13,967 nt of DNA from Nitrosotalea sp. (GTDB lineage Archaea > Thermoproteota > Nitrososphaeria > Nitrososphaerales > Nitrosopumilaceae): the NCBI GenBank assembly GCA_023252335.1, contig JAJPEA010000040.1, forward strand, positions 1-13,967. Reading direction: 5' to 3'. Both the position numbers and the translations under genes were made by a program. Under the pieces are notes generated by a model. The model saw nothing but the letters and a program-made list of their open reading frames with translations, was not told where the DNA came from and made no database searches. Within the stretch, counting starts at the first letter, position 1. Each line of letters starts with the position of its first letter. Shown here in pieces: positions 1 through 7,151 of the stretch.

Positions 1-48
1 TGTTACTAAGGTGCGAGAGCCCTTGGGAAGCAGTAGTGCTGGCGCCTT
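1..48 (+). rRNA. 5S ribosomal RNA, 3' end only
   Basis: The first ~48 bases match the 3' third of archaeal/eukaryotic 5S rRNA in both order and structure. A stem (CUAAGG + GC closing a GAGA loop, then GC + CCUUGG) corresponds to the helix IV arm. It is followed by GGGAA and then GUGCUGGCGCC, which parallels the eukaryotic 5S ending (GGGAAUACC, GGGUGCUGUAGGC, U-run). A T-run at 47-50 follows the final helix and would act as the terminator. The 5' part lies before the window, and the exact 3' end is uncertain by a few bases. No 16S or 23S sequence is seen nearby on this side, which fits the separate 5S locus of Thaumarchaeota. A 17-codon open frame over the same bases is coincidental. Confidence 0.85.
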
Positions 49-51
49 TTA

Positions 52-309
52 CTAGTCTAAAGCAACAGAATTGGGAGATGCTTGCCATATGGTCTCTATG
101 GGCGTATTTTTGTCAAAACCTCGTTTTTGTACATCATCTGGAAAGTTATCGATGTATTCTGATACAAGTTCTCTTACAATTCTATCTATTTCTGTAACTG
201 AGGACACATCTGTGAATAACGATTGTATTTCTTTGCATCCTACCACATAGCCATTTGCGTTAGGTGTTATGGTAAAGGTGATTTTGTGTAGTTTCTGGTT
301 GCCTGTCAT
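52..309 (-). CDS. Small HicB-like (UPF0150-fold) protein, 85 aa
   Basis: This is a small protein with a first strand KITFTITP, then a GYVVGCKEI strand and a helix with an acidic stretch (VTEIDRIVRELVSEYIDNF). That is the beta-strand/'YVA.C.E' strand/helix pattern of HicB-like antitoxin and UPF0150 domains, whose fold is a degraded ribonuclease-H-like sheet. I chose the ATG at 309. The open frame continues upstream to an ATG at 351, but those extra 14 residues are hydrophobic and not domain-like. No HicA-like toxin is adjacent, so it may be a stand-alone housekeeping or regulatory member rather than half of a toxin-antitoxin pair. Its stop codon lies within a few bases of the 5S rRNA 3' end, so the two genes converge with no spacer. 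The family call rests on pattern only. Confidence 0.55.
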   Translation of the reverse strand: MTGNQKLHKITFTITPNANGYVVGCKEIQSLFTDVSSVTEIDRIVRELVSEYIDNFPDDVQKRGFDKNTPIETIWQASPNSVALD

Positions 310-312
310 ATA

Positions 313-323
313 CTGTATATATT
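313..323 (+). promoter_or_regulatory. TATA-like box for the zinc-finger gene
   Basis: An AT-rich box (ctgtatatatt) lies about 45 nt before the ATG at 363. A start site ~25 nt downstream would give a leader of roughly 20 nt. The box is close to palindromic and is too near the ATG at 309 (about 10 nt) to drive the minus-strand gene from that start. Confidence 0.4.
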
Positions 324-362
324 TACAAAACCTAAAAAAGATCACGATCATTTACTGATACT

Positions 363-491
363 ATGAGTAACTGTAGTATCTGTGGAGAAAAGTTCTCTGA
401 TGACATTAGATTCCTAAACCACATGATGGAAAAACATGGATTTCGAAATCCAAATGTTGGAACGCCTGATAGAAATAGTCGAGGATACTAG
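363..491 (+). CDS. Single C2H2 zinc-finger miniprotein, 42 aa
   Basis: This is a complete 42-residue frame from an ATG to a TAG. Residues 4-25 form a textbook C2H2 finger: C4-x2-C7-x3-F11-x5-F17-x2-H20-x4-H25. Both hydrophobic core positions are present as well as all four zinc ligands. The remaining 17 residues (26-42) are basic and polar (R, N, P, G rich) and look like a flexible tail that could contact nucleic acid. One-finger proteins of this kind are common but mostly uncharacterised in Thaumarchaeota, and DNA-, RNA- or protein-binding roles are all possible. It faces the DCC-family gene tail to tail, with only 3 nt between the stop codons and a T-rich stretch across the junction. The finger match makes a real gene likely; its function is unknown. 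Confidence 0.8.
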   Translation: MSNCSICGEKFSDDIRFLNHMMEKHGFRNPNVGTPDRNSRGY

Positions 492-494
492 TTT

Positions 495-884
495 TTAGAA
501 CTTTAAGGTTATTTTTTTACTGTTGGAAAATAGACTTCCGGTTCTCATGAAAAATGCCTTTGGGGTTTTACAATCTTGACTACAATTAGAAGATGAGTCA
601 TAGTCCAGATGTTCTTTTGATTTGCTTGTTAAAATATTCAAAAAGAGGGGTAAGATTGCTGCTCTACCACCATATGCTGTCTTTTTTGTCATAAACCAGA
701 ACATTTTGGTAGGATCATAATTGTGATCAAAAATCTCTGATTTTATTTTCATCCCGATATCAGAATAATGACCGACGATCAAGATCTTGTCTTTGGCAAA
801 TATGTGTACAATATTTGCAAATTTAGAACAAAGGTAGCATTTGTCATCATAAATAACAAGAGGGAATAGATCTCTTATATCCAT
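495..884 (-). CDS. DCC-family (DUF393-like) thiol-redox protein, 129 aa
   Basis: Near the N-terminus (residues 10-19) it reads VIYDDKCYLC, which matches the 'YDGxCxxC' signature of the DCC/DUF393 family of predicted thiol-disulfide oxidoreductases. C16 and C19 form the CxxC pair. The rest has the expected alpha/beta pattern, with an FWFMTKKTAYGGRAAILPLF segment where family members usually have a 'G..A...l' helix. A second cysteine pair (NCSQDC) near residue 105 is not typical of the family. I prefer the ATG at 884. An upstream ATG at 959 would add 25 residues (basic and aromatic, with no domain match) before the conserved start. Family members are presumed cytosolic and their substrates are unknown. 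The gene is divergent from the pentose phosphate operon. Confidence 0.65.
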   Translation of the reverse strand: MDIRDLFPLVIYDDKCYLCSKFANIVHIFAKDKILIVGHYSDIGMKIKSEIFDHNYDPTKMFWFMTKKTAYGGRAAILPLFLNILTSKSKEHLDYDSSSNCSQDCKTPKAFFMRTGSLFSNSKKITLKF

Positions 885-924
885 ATTTTTTCTACGTTGA
901 CTTTGGATTAATGTTTTGTGAAAT

Positions 925-936
925 AACTTTTTATTT
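925..936 (-). promoter_or_regulatory. Possible TATA box for the DCC-family gene
   Basis: On the minus strand this reads AAATAAAAAGTT, centred ~47 nt before the ATG at 884. It would give a leader of about 20 nt. The rest of the 885-1001 divergent spacer is AT-rich. It offers only a weak TATA-like stretch (aaatttt at 978-984) for the plus-strand operon. Confidence 0.3.
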
Positions 937-1001
937 ACTCCAAATGCGCTAAAAAACATGAATTTGAATTCTAGTGGAAATTTTGAGATTCAAATTTTGG
1001 A

Positions 1002-2675
1002 ATGGGCATGGCTCTAAATTATTATCATATCTTCAAAAAAGTAAAAGAAGCACGAAAACTTGTGATTAAAGGAATTACTACAGCTGGTTCTGGACATCCT
1101 GGAGGTTCGTTTTCAATGGCAGAGATCCTAGGCTGCATGTATTTCAAATTCTTAAACTATGATACACAAAATCCTCTCTGGGAAGACAGGGATAGACTTG
1201 TGTTATCGAAAGGTCATGCCTCACCTGGTTTGTTTTCTAATCTTGCAGTAGCTGGATTTTTTGCTAAATCTGAAATGGAGACTCTAAGAAAATTTGGAAG
1301 CAAATTGCAAGGTCACCCTGATTTTAAATGTCCTGGAGTTGAATTTTGTGGCGGATCACTTGGATTGGGATTGTCATTTTCTATTGGAATGGCTCTAGCT
1401 GCAAGAATTGATGGAAAAAATCATCATATCTATACAGTAATTGGTGATGGCGAATCTGACGAAGGACAAGTTTGGGAGGCTGCTATGACTGCTCCAAAAT
1501 ACAAAGTGGATAATTTGACAGTTTTCTTGGATCGAAACTTCATTCAACAAGATGACTATACAGAAAGAGTTATGCCTCTAGATGAGGAGCTTGTCGGTGA
1601 TGATATTTCTGAGATGTGGAAAAATGCTGCAAGATGGAAGGTGGGCGATAAATGGAGATCTTTTGGATGGAATGTCTTGGAAATAGATGGGCATCGCATA
1701 GAGCAGATATCAAAGGCAGTGACTTCTGCATTGCAAACAAAAGGAGCTCCATCAATTATCATATCTCGTACTATAAAGGGTAAATCTGTAGAACATATGG
1801 AAGACAATCCAAAATGGCATGGTGTTGCACCAAATCCGCAAATGGCTCCAATAATTGATGTGGAATTAGATTGCCAATTTTTGATATCTCCATCTATAAT
1901 TGCAGGAGATATGGCAAATCTAGAAAACGAAGTCAAGAGAGCATCTCTTGCAAGGGCAGATTTTATTCATCTTGATGTGATGGACGGCGTATTTGTACCA
2001 AATAAAACATTTGATCATGAAAAAATAAAACAACTAAGACCGATTACTCCAATTCCTTTTGATACCCATCTTATGATCACCGAACCAATAAAACACGTAA
2101 AGAACTATGTCGATGCAGGATCTGACATAATTACAGTACATGCTGAAGTTTGTGATGAATCAAGTTTCGGGGAAATTCATGATATTTTGCGTTCAAATTC
2201 CGTAAGTGTGGGACTTGCAATTAATCCTGATACTGAACTGCCTCAGTGGTCTGAGAAATTTATTCCCGATTTGGATCAGCTAATAATAATGTCAGTGATT
2301 CCAGGCAAATCAGGTCAAAAATATATTGAATCTACGCATGAAAAGACACAACGAATAACCAAATTCCTGTCTGAACGAAAATTTGAGGGTCTAATTGAGG
2401 CAGACGGAGGAGTGGACTTGACAAATATAGAATCATGTTTCTTGGATGGTGCTCGAGTATTTGTTGGTGGAAGTGCAATAATAGGACAAAAAGATGTTAG
2501 GACCACAGTTATTGAATTTAGAAAGAAGCTAATGCATGCCAGAAGAAAACTCTTGATTAACAAAGCACACAGCCTTGGAGGCAATGATCTTGTAAAAAAA
2601 TGGATAGATCTACACGAGTTAGGCAAAAAGAAGACTGAACTTTTACAGATAGCACAGGAGGCAGGTTTTGTATGA
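1002..2675 (+). CDS. Fused transketolase N-terminal half / ribulose-phosphate 3-epimerase, 557 aa
   Basis: This bifunctional enzyme belongs to the non-oxidative pentose phosphate pathway. Residues ~10-285 are the thiamine-diphosphate-binding (PP) half of transketolase: AGSGHPGGS (28-36), SKGHASPGLFS, and the ThDP/Mg motif from GDG (148-150) to D177-x-N179. They end at an HGVAPN segment. Residues ~293-510 are a TIM-barrel ribulose-phosphate 3-epimerase: ISPSIIAGD (295-303), HLDVMDG (323-329), DTHLMI (354-359), and EADGGV (466-471) with catalytic-type D325 and D468. Residues 511-557 are an extra basic helical tail. Archaeal transketolase N-halves usually end near 270-280 aa, so the epimerase is a C-terminal addition. 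The phosphate-loop segment VIPGKSGQ (432-439) departs from the usual VNPGFGGQ. The ATG at 1008 is an alternative start. The stop overlaps the next ATG (ATGA), implying coupled synthesis of the two transketolase halves. Confidence 0.93.
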   Translation: MGMALNYYHIFKKVKEARKLVIKGITTAGSGHPGGSFSMAEILGCMYFKFLNYDTQNPLWEDRDRLVLSKGHASPGLFSNLAVAGFFAKSEMETLRKFGSKLQGHPDFKCPGVEFCGGSLGLGLSFSIGMALAARIDGKNHHIYTVIGDGESDEGQVWEAAMTAPKYKVDNLTVFLDRNFIQQDDYTERVMPLDEELVGDDISEMWKNAARWKVGDKWRSFGWNVLEIDGHRIEQISKAVTSALQTKGAPSIIISRTIKGKSVEHMEDNPKWHGVAPNPQMAPIIDVELDCQFLISPSIIAGDMANLENEVKRASLARADFIHLDVMDGVFVPNKTFDHEKIKQLRPITPIPFDTHLMITEPIKHVKNYVDAGSDIITVHAEVCDESSFGEIHDILRSNSVSVGLAINPDTELPQWSEKFIPDLDQLIIMSVIPGKSGQKYIESTHEKTQRITKFLSERKFEGLIEADGGVDLTNIESCFLDGARVFVGGSAIIGQKDVRTTVIEFRKKLMHARRKLLINKAHSLGGNDLVKKWIDLHELGKKKTELLQIAQEAGFV

Positions 2676-3640
2676 CAGAATTTGCTGATATGAGAACTGT
2701 TTATGGTGAAACACTACTCAAGTTGGGAGAAGAAAATCCTAACATAGTTGTAGTTGGTGCAGACACTACAGACTCGCTAAAGACAAAACCGTTTGGAAAA
2801 AAATTTCCAAATAGGTTCTTCAATGTTGGAATTGCTGAAGCCAACTTGGTTACTATGGCTGCAGGTCTTGCAAATGAAGGCAAGATTCCATTTGCAAGTA
2901 CTTATGCTGCATTTCTTCCTGGTAGGTGTGTTGACCAGATACGTAATGCAATAGCATATCCTTCAAGAAACGGCAAAAATGGACTAAATGTGAAAATGGT
3001 TGTATCTCATGGCGGCCTCAGTGTGGGTCCTGATGGAGGTTCACATCAACAGATTGAAGATATTGCAATAATGCGGGTCATTCCAAATCTCAAGGTCTTT
3101 GTTCCTGCTGATACTATCGCTGTGGAAAAACTAACACGACTTTTTGCACAAGTTTATGGTCCGTGTTACATGAGACTGGCAAGATCAAAAACACCTGTAA
3201 TTCATTCAAAAGAACAAGACTTTCAGATGGGTAAAGGAATTGTTCTGCGTGATGGATCTGATTGTACTATTGTTGCATGCGGAATAACTGTTAGTATTGC
3301 TCTTGACGCTGCAGACTCTATGAAACAAGAAGGAATTTCATGTAGAGTAATTGATATGTTTTCAATCAAACCCCTTGACTCTGAAATTTTAGAAAAAGCA
3401 GCCCGTGAGACAGGTGGACTAGTCACATGTGAAGAACACAATGTATTGGCAGGATTTGGTTCTGCAGTTGCGGAGACAATCTCTGAGACATATCCTGTTC
3501 CCGTAAAACGTATTGGGGCAAGGGATCAGTTTGGTGAATCTGCAAGAGATAGTGAGATTCCACTCTTACTTGAAAAGCACGGTATTACATCAATTCATAT
3601 ATCTAATGCTGTCAAGTCTATTCGGAGTCAAACCAGATGA
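2672..3640 (+). CDS. Transketolase, C-terminal half, 322 aa
   Basis: This is the pyrimidine-binding plus C-terminal half of a split transketolase. It should pair with the upstream N-terminal half to move two-carbon ketol units between sugar phosphates. Visible signatures are the catalytic-glutamate segment NVGIAEANLV (around residues 51-60, with E56 predicted to contact the ThDP aminopyrimidine), TYAAFLPGR, SHGGLSVGPDGGSHQ, and the C-terminal domain ending in EEHN and a GARDQFGESA segment. The length and layout are those of archaeal TktB-type subunits. The start overlaps the upstream stop by 4 nt (ATGA). A second in-frame ATG at 2690 would remove six residues, but the overlap favours 2672. 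The stop likewise overlaps the transaldolase start by 4 nt. Confidence 0.93.
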   Translation: MTEFADMRTVYGETLLKLGEENPNIVVVGADTTDSLKTKPFGKKFPNRFFNVGIAEANLVTMAAGLANEGKIPFASTYAAFLPGRCVDQIRNAIAYPSRNGKNGLNVKMVVSHGGLSVGPDGGSHQQIEDIAIMRVIPNLKVFVPADTIAVEKLTRLFAQVYGPCYMRLARSKTPVIHSKEQDFQMGKGIVLRDGSDCTIVACGITVSIALDAADSMKQEGISCRVIDMFSIKPLDSEILEKAARETGGLVTCEEHNVLAGFGSAVAETISETYPVPVKRIGARDQFGESARDSEIPLLLEKHGITSIHISNAVKSIRSQTR

Positions 3641-4302
3641 AGATATTTCTGGATACTGCTAATATTTCAGCAATAAAGATGTACAACGATATGGGTCTTG
3701 TAGACGGAATTACTACAAATCCATCTCTGATGGCAAAAGAGGGGGGAGATCCTCAAAAAGTTATGGAGGAAATTGTTCGAATTATCAAAGGTGATGTTAG
3801 CTTGGAAGTATTAAGCCTAGAAACCAATGGAATGCTGGAAGAAGGTAGACGACTTAGAAAATATGGCAACAACGTGATAGTAAAATGTCCTCTGACCCCT
3901 GATGGTCTAAAAGCTTGCAAGATCTTGACATCTGAGAATATCCCAGTAAATATCACGCTTTGTTTTTCAGTAAACCAGGCAATATTGGCAGCAAAAGCTG
4001 GTGCAAAATACGTGAGTCCATTTATTGGAAGACTAGATGACAATGGACAAGATGGGATGAACCTTATCAAAGAGATACGACAAGTTTTTGATAATTACAA
4101 TTTTGGTACACAAATTCTTGTTGCAAGTGTAAGGCATCCAATGCATGTAGTAGAAGCCGCAAAAATTGGAGCTGATGTGGTAACATTGCCGCCAGATATA
4201 TTGGGAAAAATGTTAAAACATCCTTTAACAGATATTGGTCTGAAAAACTTTCTTGCAGACTGGGAAAAACTCAAAAAAGAAAACCCAAATATCAAAATCT
4301 AA
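3637..4302 (+). CDS. Small transaldolase (TalC/MipB family), 221 aa
   Basis: This class I aldolase TIM barrel has the short transaldolase/fructose-6-phosphate aldolase form. It begins with FLDTANI (4-10) and DGITTNPSLMAKEG (23-36). The Schiff-base lysine is K83, in VIVKCPLT. Later segments NITLCFS, YVSPFIGRLDD and LVASVRHP are all family landmarks. E57, in SLEVLS, occupies the position where transaldolases carry Glu and E. coli FSA carries Gln, so transfer activity is more likely than free aldol cleavage (an inference from known FSA/TAL differences). It completes transketolase plus epimerase into a near-complete non-oxidative pentose phosphate set; only ribose-5-phosphate isomerase is absent here. 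It ends 5 nt from the convergent ASCH gene, leaving no dedicated terminator. Confidence 0.93.
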   Translation: MKIFLDTANISAIKMYNDMGLVDGITTNPSLMAKEGGDPQKVMEEIVRIIKGDVSLEVLSLETNGMLEEGRRLRKYGNNVIVKCPLTPDGLKACKILTSENIPVNITLCFSVNQAILAAKAGAKYVSPFIGRLDDNGQDGMNLIKEIRQVFDNYNFGTQILVASVRHPMHVVEAAKIGADVVTLPPDILGKMLKHPLTDIGLKNFLADWEKLKKENPNIKI

Positions 4303-4307
4303 TTTAT

Positions 4308-4766
4308 CTAGTGTTTTCCTATCCATTGGTATCTGTATTCTTCATCAAAGAGTTCTGACTTTATGTCATTGTTTGTTGGTAATCCAGAATGCATCTTTAC
4401 TTCAAAAAATCCTAGACTGCCTTTATATGGAATTGGAACTCTGAGAGCTTGTGGCTTTCGAAGTAGAAATCCATATTTGTGACGTAAAAATTCCTCGGTT
4501 GCAAAATGTTTGTTATAGTCATTTTTGAGTTCCTTTATGGACTCGTATGATTTTACATCATAAATTTCAGCTTTGCCTATTATTACTCCTGTTCTAAGAC
4601 TAGACTTGTCAATGTCTAATTTCTCACATGCACTGTCTTTGATTTTGATTGGTGCATGAATCAAAAATTCACCTCTAAACTTTGTATTCCATGTTCTCAA
4701 TTCTATTGTTTTTTTACCACTAATTATCAAATCCGCATAAGGTTGAGATACTGACAAGCATTTCAT
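4308..4766 (-). CDS. ASCH-domain protein, 152 aa
   Basis: This is a small single-domain protein. Residues 3-35 carry the ASCH signature: LSVSQPYADLIISGKKT, then IELR and a RGEFLIHA strand. The ASCH fold resembles PUA RNA-binding domains and is known in transcription coactivators and in N4-acetylcytidine amidohydrolase (YqfB). Here GKKTIELR has Glu where YqfB has its catalytic Thr, so an RNA-binding or other role seems more likely than that activity (inference). A later conserved-looking stretch, HKYGFLLRKPQAL, fits the last strands of the fold. It is the last gene of a MoxR-VWA-ASCH run, beginning 1 nt after the VWA stop, so it is probably translated from the same mRNA. Confidence 0.85.
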   Translation of the reverse strand: MKCLSVSQPYADLIISGKKTIELRTWNTKFRGEFLIHAPIKIKDSACEKLDIDKSSLRTGVIIGKAEIYDVKSYESIKELKNDYNKHFATEEFLRHKYGFLLRKPQALRVPIPYKGSLGFFEVKMHSGLPTNNDIKSELFDEEYRYQWIGKH

Positions 4767-4767
4767 T

Positions 4768-6333
4768 TCAGCTAGTTCCTAGTACGTTCAAAACTCTTTT
4801 TGGGATGTCACTTAGTCTACTTACAGCAAGAGTGCGTTCGTAACCTAATCTTCTGAGATTGTTTGCAATAACTATTGCATCTCCTGTGTCAGGTCCACAA
4901 CCTATTGCGACCATCTTTATTCCAATTGACTTGAAATCTCTCATTATGGAACGAACTGCATCAGGATCCGATGGTTCACCGTCTGTCAATGTCAAAAATA
5001 TGTCAGGTTTTTTTGATCGAAGAGATGGTAGTAACATGTTGTAAACCTCTGCCAATGGAGTACTACCGTTTGCCTTTATCTTTACAAGCCTTTTAGCAGA
5101 AATATTATTCCATTTCAAATTTTCTGGTTTTATCAACCAACAAATAACTTGTTTTTGTTCTGTGTTAAATGCATAAACTGAAAATTTTACTTTAAGGTAT
5201 TCCAAGACTTCACACAAGGCAAGTGTTGCCTTTTTGTATTGTATCTCTTGGTTTGCTATGCTGGATGAATGATCAAGAAGTATCACAATCTTTGTCTTGA
5301 TTGCAATTTTTCTATCTGACAAGAATGGCTTATGACCTTCCATGTATGACTCTTCATCAAATTCATCTCCTGTGAAAACATGTTCTTCCTTCCAGCCTGA
5401 TTTCCATTCTTTGAATTTTGCTTTAAGGTGATTTATCAAATCTGTATCGACAATCTTTGTCTCGTCTACATTTGTTGCAGTAGGAATGTTTACCCCTATC
5501 ACTTCACTGTCTAGTCCTTTGTTCTCTGTTCTCTTTGATTCTTCTAATAAAATTCTAAATTCTTCAAAGACCTCTTTTCCTTCCGTAATCTTGTGTGGAT
5601 CAAGTTCACCAAAGTCACTTTCACGATATTTTGCAATCTTGTTCAAAATCTTAACAAATTCCTGATCTGAGAGCGCCATTCCAGAACTGATTCTGGGTAT
5701 TGATATTGGAATAGTTAAGAGTGGATCAATTTCTAGAATCTTGATTATTTCTGGTACCTTTTTTTCAAGCCAATCTGTTTCATATTTTTTTTCAATGGAT
5801 TCTTTGACTATCTCGATGGCTAGCTTGCTTGCTTTCTGAACCTTTTCAAATGCACTGGGTGACAGTTCTCCTTTGATATCTCCTAGCAAGAAATATTGTG
5901 AAAAACCTTCTACAATCCTGGTATTTCCGTATAATGTATTCAATAATGGCCTGTAAAGCCACGAAACACTATATCTGAAGATAATTTCACTATCCATTCC
6001 TTGCCAAACTTTTCTTGCTAGGGTCTCAATTCTTCTTGTTTCAAGGGTGTTGAGAATAAAGCCAAACGCATGGTCATTACTGAGAATTTTATTTGAATAT
6101 CTAATTCGCATCGCTTCATACCACAATGCTGTCCTGAATTGTCTATATTTTTGAAAGTCTGTTCCCTGATATTTCTCTAATGAAAACATCATCACTTTGT
6201 TCTCTCGTAGCTTGGTCTGTACTTCTTTTTGATCCGATATGCTGACCATCACGGATTCTTTTTCAGACCATCTTCTTACAAGAAATGTAGCTATCTCAAG
6301 TAATGTGTCATTTCGCAGATGTAATGATTGCAT
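4768..6333 (-). CDS. VWA-domain protein partner of MoxR, 521 aa
   Basis: The C-terminal ~170 residues form a von Willebrand A domain with a complete metal-ion-dependent adhesion site: D354-x-S356-x-S358 (DHSSS), T425 (GSTPL) and D451 (TDGEPSD). The first ~340 residues are mostly helical, charged and unrecognised. They include a conserved-looking basic stretch around residues 60-110 and an acidic/lysine linker just before the VWA domain. No signal peptide or membrane segment is visible, so it should be cytosolic. VWA proteins of the CoxE/CobT/NorD type pair with MoxR AAA+ ATPases to remodel or insert metal into a client. Here the start overlaps the ATPase stop by one base (TAATG), strongly supporting such a pair. 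The client is not evident. Confidence 0.85.
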   Translation of the reverse strand: MQSLHLRNDTLLEIATFLVRRWSEKESVMVSISDQKEVQTKLRENKVMMFSLEKYQGTDFQKYRQFRTALWYEAMRIRYSNKILSNDHAFGFILNTLETRRIETLARKVWQGMDSEIIFRYSVSWLYRPLLNTLYGNTRIVEGFSQYFLLGDIKGELSPSAFEKVQKASKLAIEIVKESIEKKYETDWLEKKVPEIIKILEIDPLLTIPISIPRISSGMALSDQEFVKILNKIAKYRESDFGELDPHKITEGKEVFEEFRILLEESKRTENKGLDSEVIGVNIPTATNVDETKIVDTDLINHLKAKFKEWKSGWKEEHVFTGDEFDEESYMEGHKPFLSDRKIAIKTKIVILLDHSSSIANQEIQYKKATLALCEVLEYLKVKFSVYAFNTEQKQVICWLIKPENLKWNNISAKRLVKIKANGSTPLAEVYNMLLPSLRSKKPDIFLTLTDGEPSDPDAVRSIMRDFKSIGIKMVAIGCGPDTGDAIVIANNLRRLGYERTLAVSRLSDIPKRVLNVLGTS

Positions 6334-7151
6334 TAACTACCAAACATTGATGTTATGATGTCATTTACTTTTTGGAATTCTACGTTGCCCCATTGTAGGT
6401 ATACGTTGGCAAATACTACCTCTGCGGCTTGCCTTGTTTTCATGCCAGAATCAAGTATCTTTGCAAATGCTATTGTTTCACGCAAACTTGGTGAATAGTA
6501 CAACTCTTCAACTGCAGCTGCCTGTCGTAAAATATTTGCTAACTTTATTCCTTGCATGATCTCTTTTTCGTGAGATCCTGAAGAATACTGCTTGACTATC
6601 TGCAATTCAATTTCCTCTGGTGGATAATCTAGCCTAAGTCTTATTGGAAATCTACTTAACAATTGAGGCGGAAGCTCTTTTGTACCTACATGAGATAACG
6701 GATTGATTGTTGCAGCAACAAACCATCCTTTTGCAGCATTGATAACTTCTCCACTTGATTCTTTTAGAACTAGCTGCCTTCTATCATCTAATGCTTCATC
6801 AAGACGAAGAAGCACATCTGCTTCTGCAGAGTTTATCTCATCAAGATATAACATATTTCCATCTTTCATGGACTTGACTAGAATTCCTTGTTCAAATCCA
6901 ATTGCTCCATTCTCTAATGTCTTTGCACCTACTAGGTGACTTTCACGGGTTCTCAAACTGAAATTAATTGATTCAAGATTAATTCCTCGCTTTGCAGCAA
7001 ATTGTCTAACTAGTGTTGTCTTACCAGTTCCTTTTGGTCCTATTATGAGCACAAACAGGTTTGCTGCATATGCCTTGTCTAAAACTTCAAAGGAATTATT
7101 CCAGTCTATGTATAACGATGACTCTGCAAGCACATTTGCTTCAAGTCTCAT
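6333..7151 (-). CDS. MoxR-family AAA+ ATPase, 272 aa
   Basis: This single AAA+ module has a Walker A GPKGTGKT at 38-45 and a Walker B with catalytic DE in LYLDEIN (101-107). It also has a sensor-1-like AATINP and an arginine-finger region LLSRFPIRLRL, followed by a small helical lid. This matches MoxR/GvpN/CbbQ-type chaperone ATPases, which work with a VWA protein encoded next door, as here. I used the ATG at 7151. A TATA-like minus-strand box (TTTTTAAATTAAGG) lies only ~4-15 nt upstream. If it is the promoter, transcription would begin inside the frame near a GTG at 7133, so the true N-terminus could be six codons shorter. The 132-nt upstream spacer holds a further TATA-like stretch near 7241-7252 on the same strand. 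Confidence 0.9.
   Translation of the reverse strand: MRLEANVLAESSLYIDWNNSFEVLDKAYAANLFVLIIGPKGTGKTTLVRQFAAKRGINLESINFSLRTRESHLVGAKTLENGAIGFEQGILVKSMKDGNMLYLDEINSAEADVLLRLDEALDDRRQLVLKESSGEVINAAKGWFVAATINPLSHVGTKELPPQLLSRFPIRLRLDYPPEEIELQIVKQYSSGSHEKEIMQGIKLANILRQAAAVEELYYSPSLRETIAFAKILDSGMKTRQAAEVVFANVYLQWGNVEFQKVNDIITSMFGS

Noticed and set aside
2..55. A 17-codon open frame running from the left edge to a TAG on the plus strand, looking like a protein C-terminus.
   Set aside because: The same bases match the 3' end of 5S rRNA in sequence order, hairpin and terminal helix, and continue into a T-run; the frame is coincidental.
310..351. Upstream extension of the HicB-like gene to the ATG at 351.
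   Set aside because: The added residues are hydrophobic/aromatic with no domain match, and the region carries a TATA-like box; the ATG at 309 directly precedes the conserved first strand.
1556..1936. Minus-strand open frame of 126 codons inside the transketolase-epimerase gene, and similar antisense frames elsewhere (e.g. 3753-4070, 7633-7923, 11878-12276).
   Set aside because: These are shadows of strongly supported genes on the other strand; their translations are Ser/Leu/Ile-rich without domain patterns, and no promoter fits.
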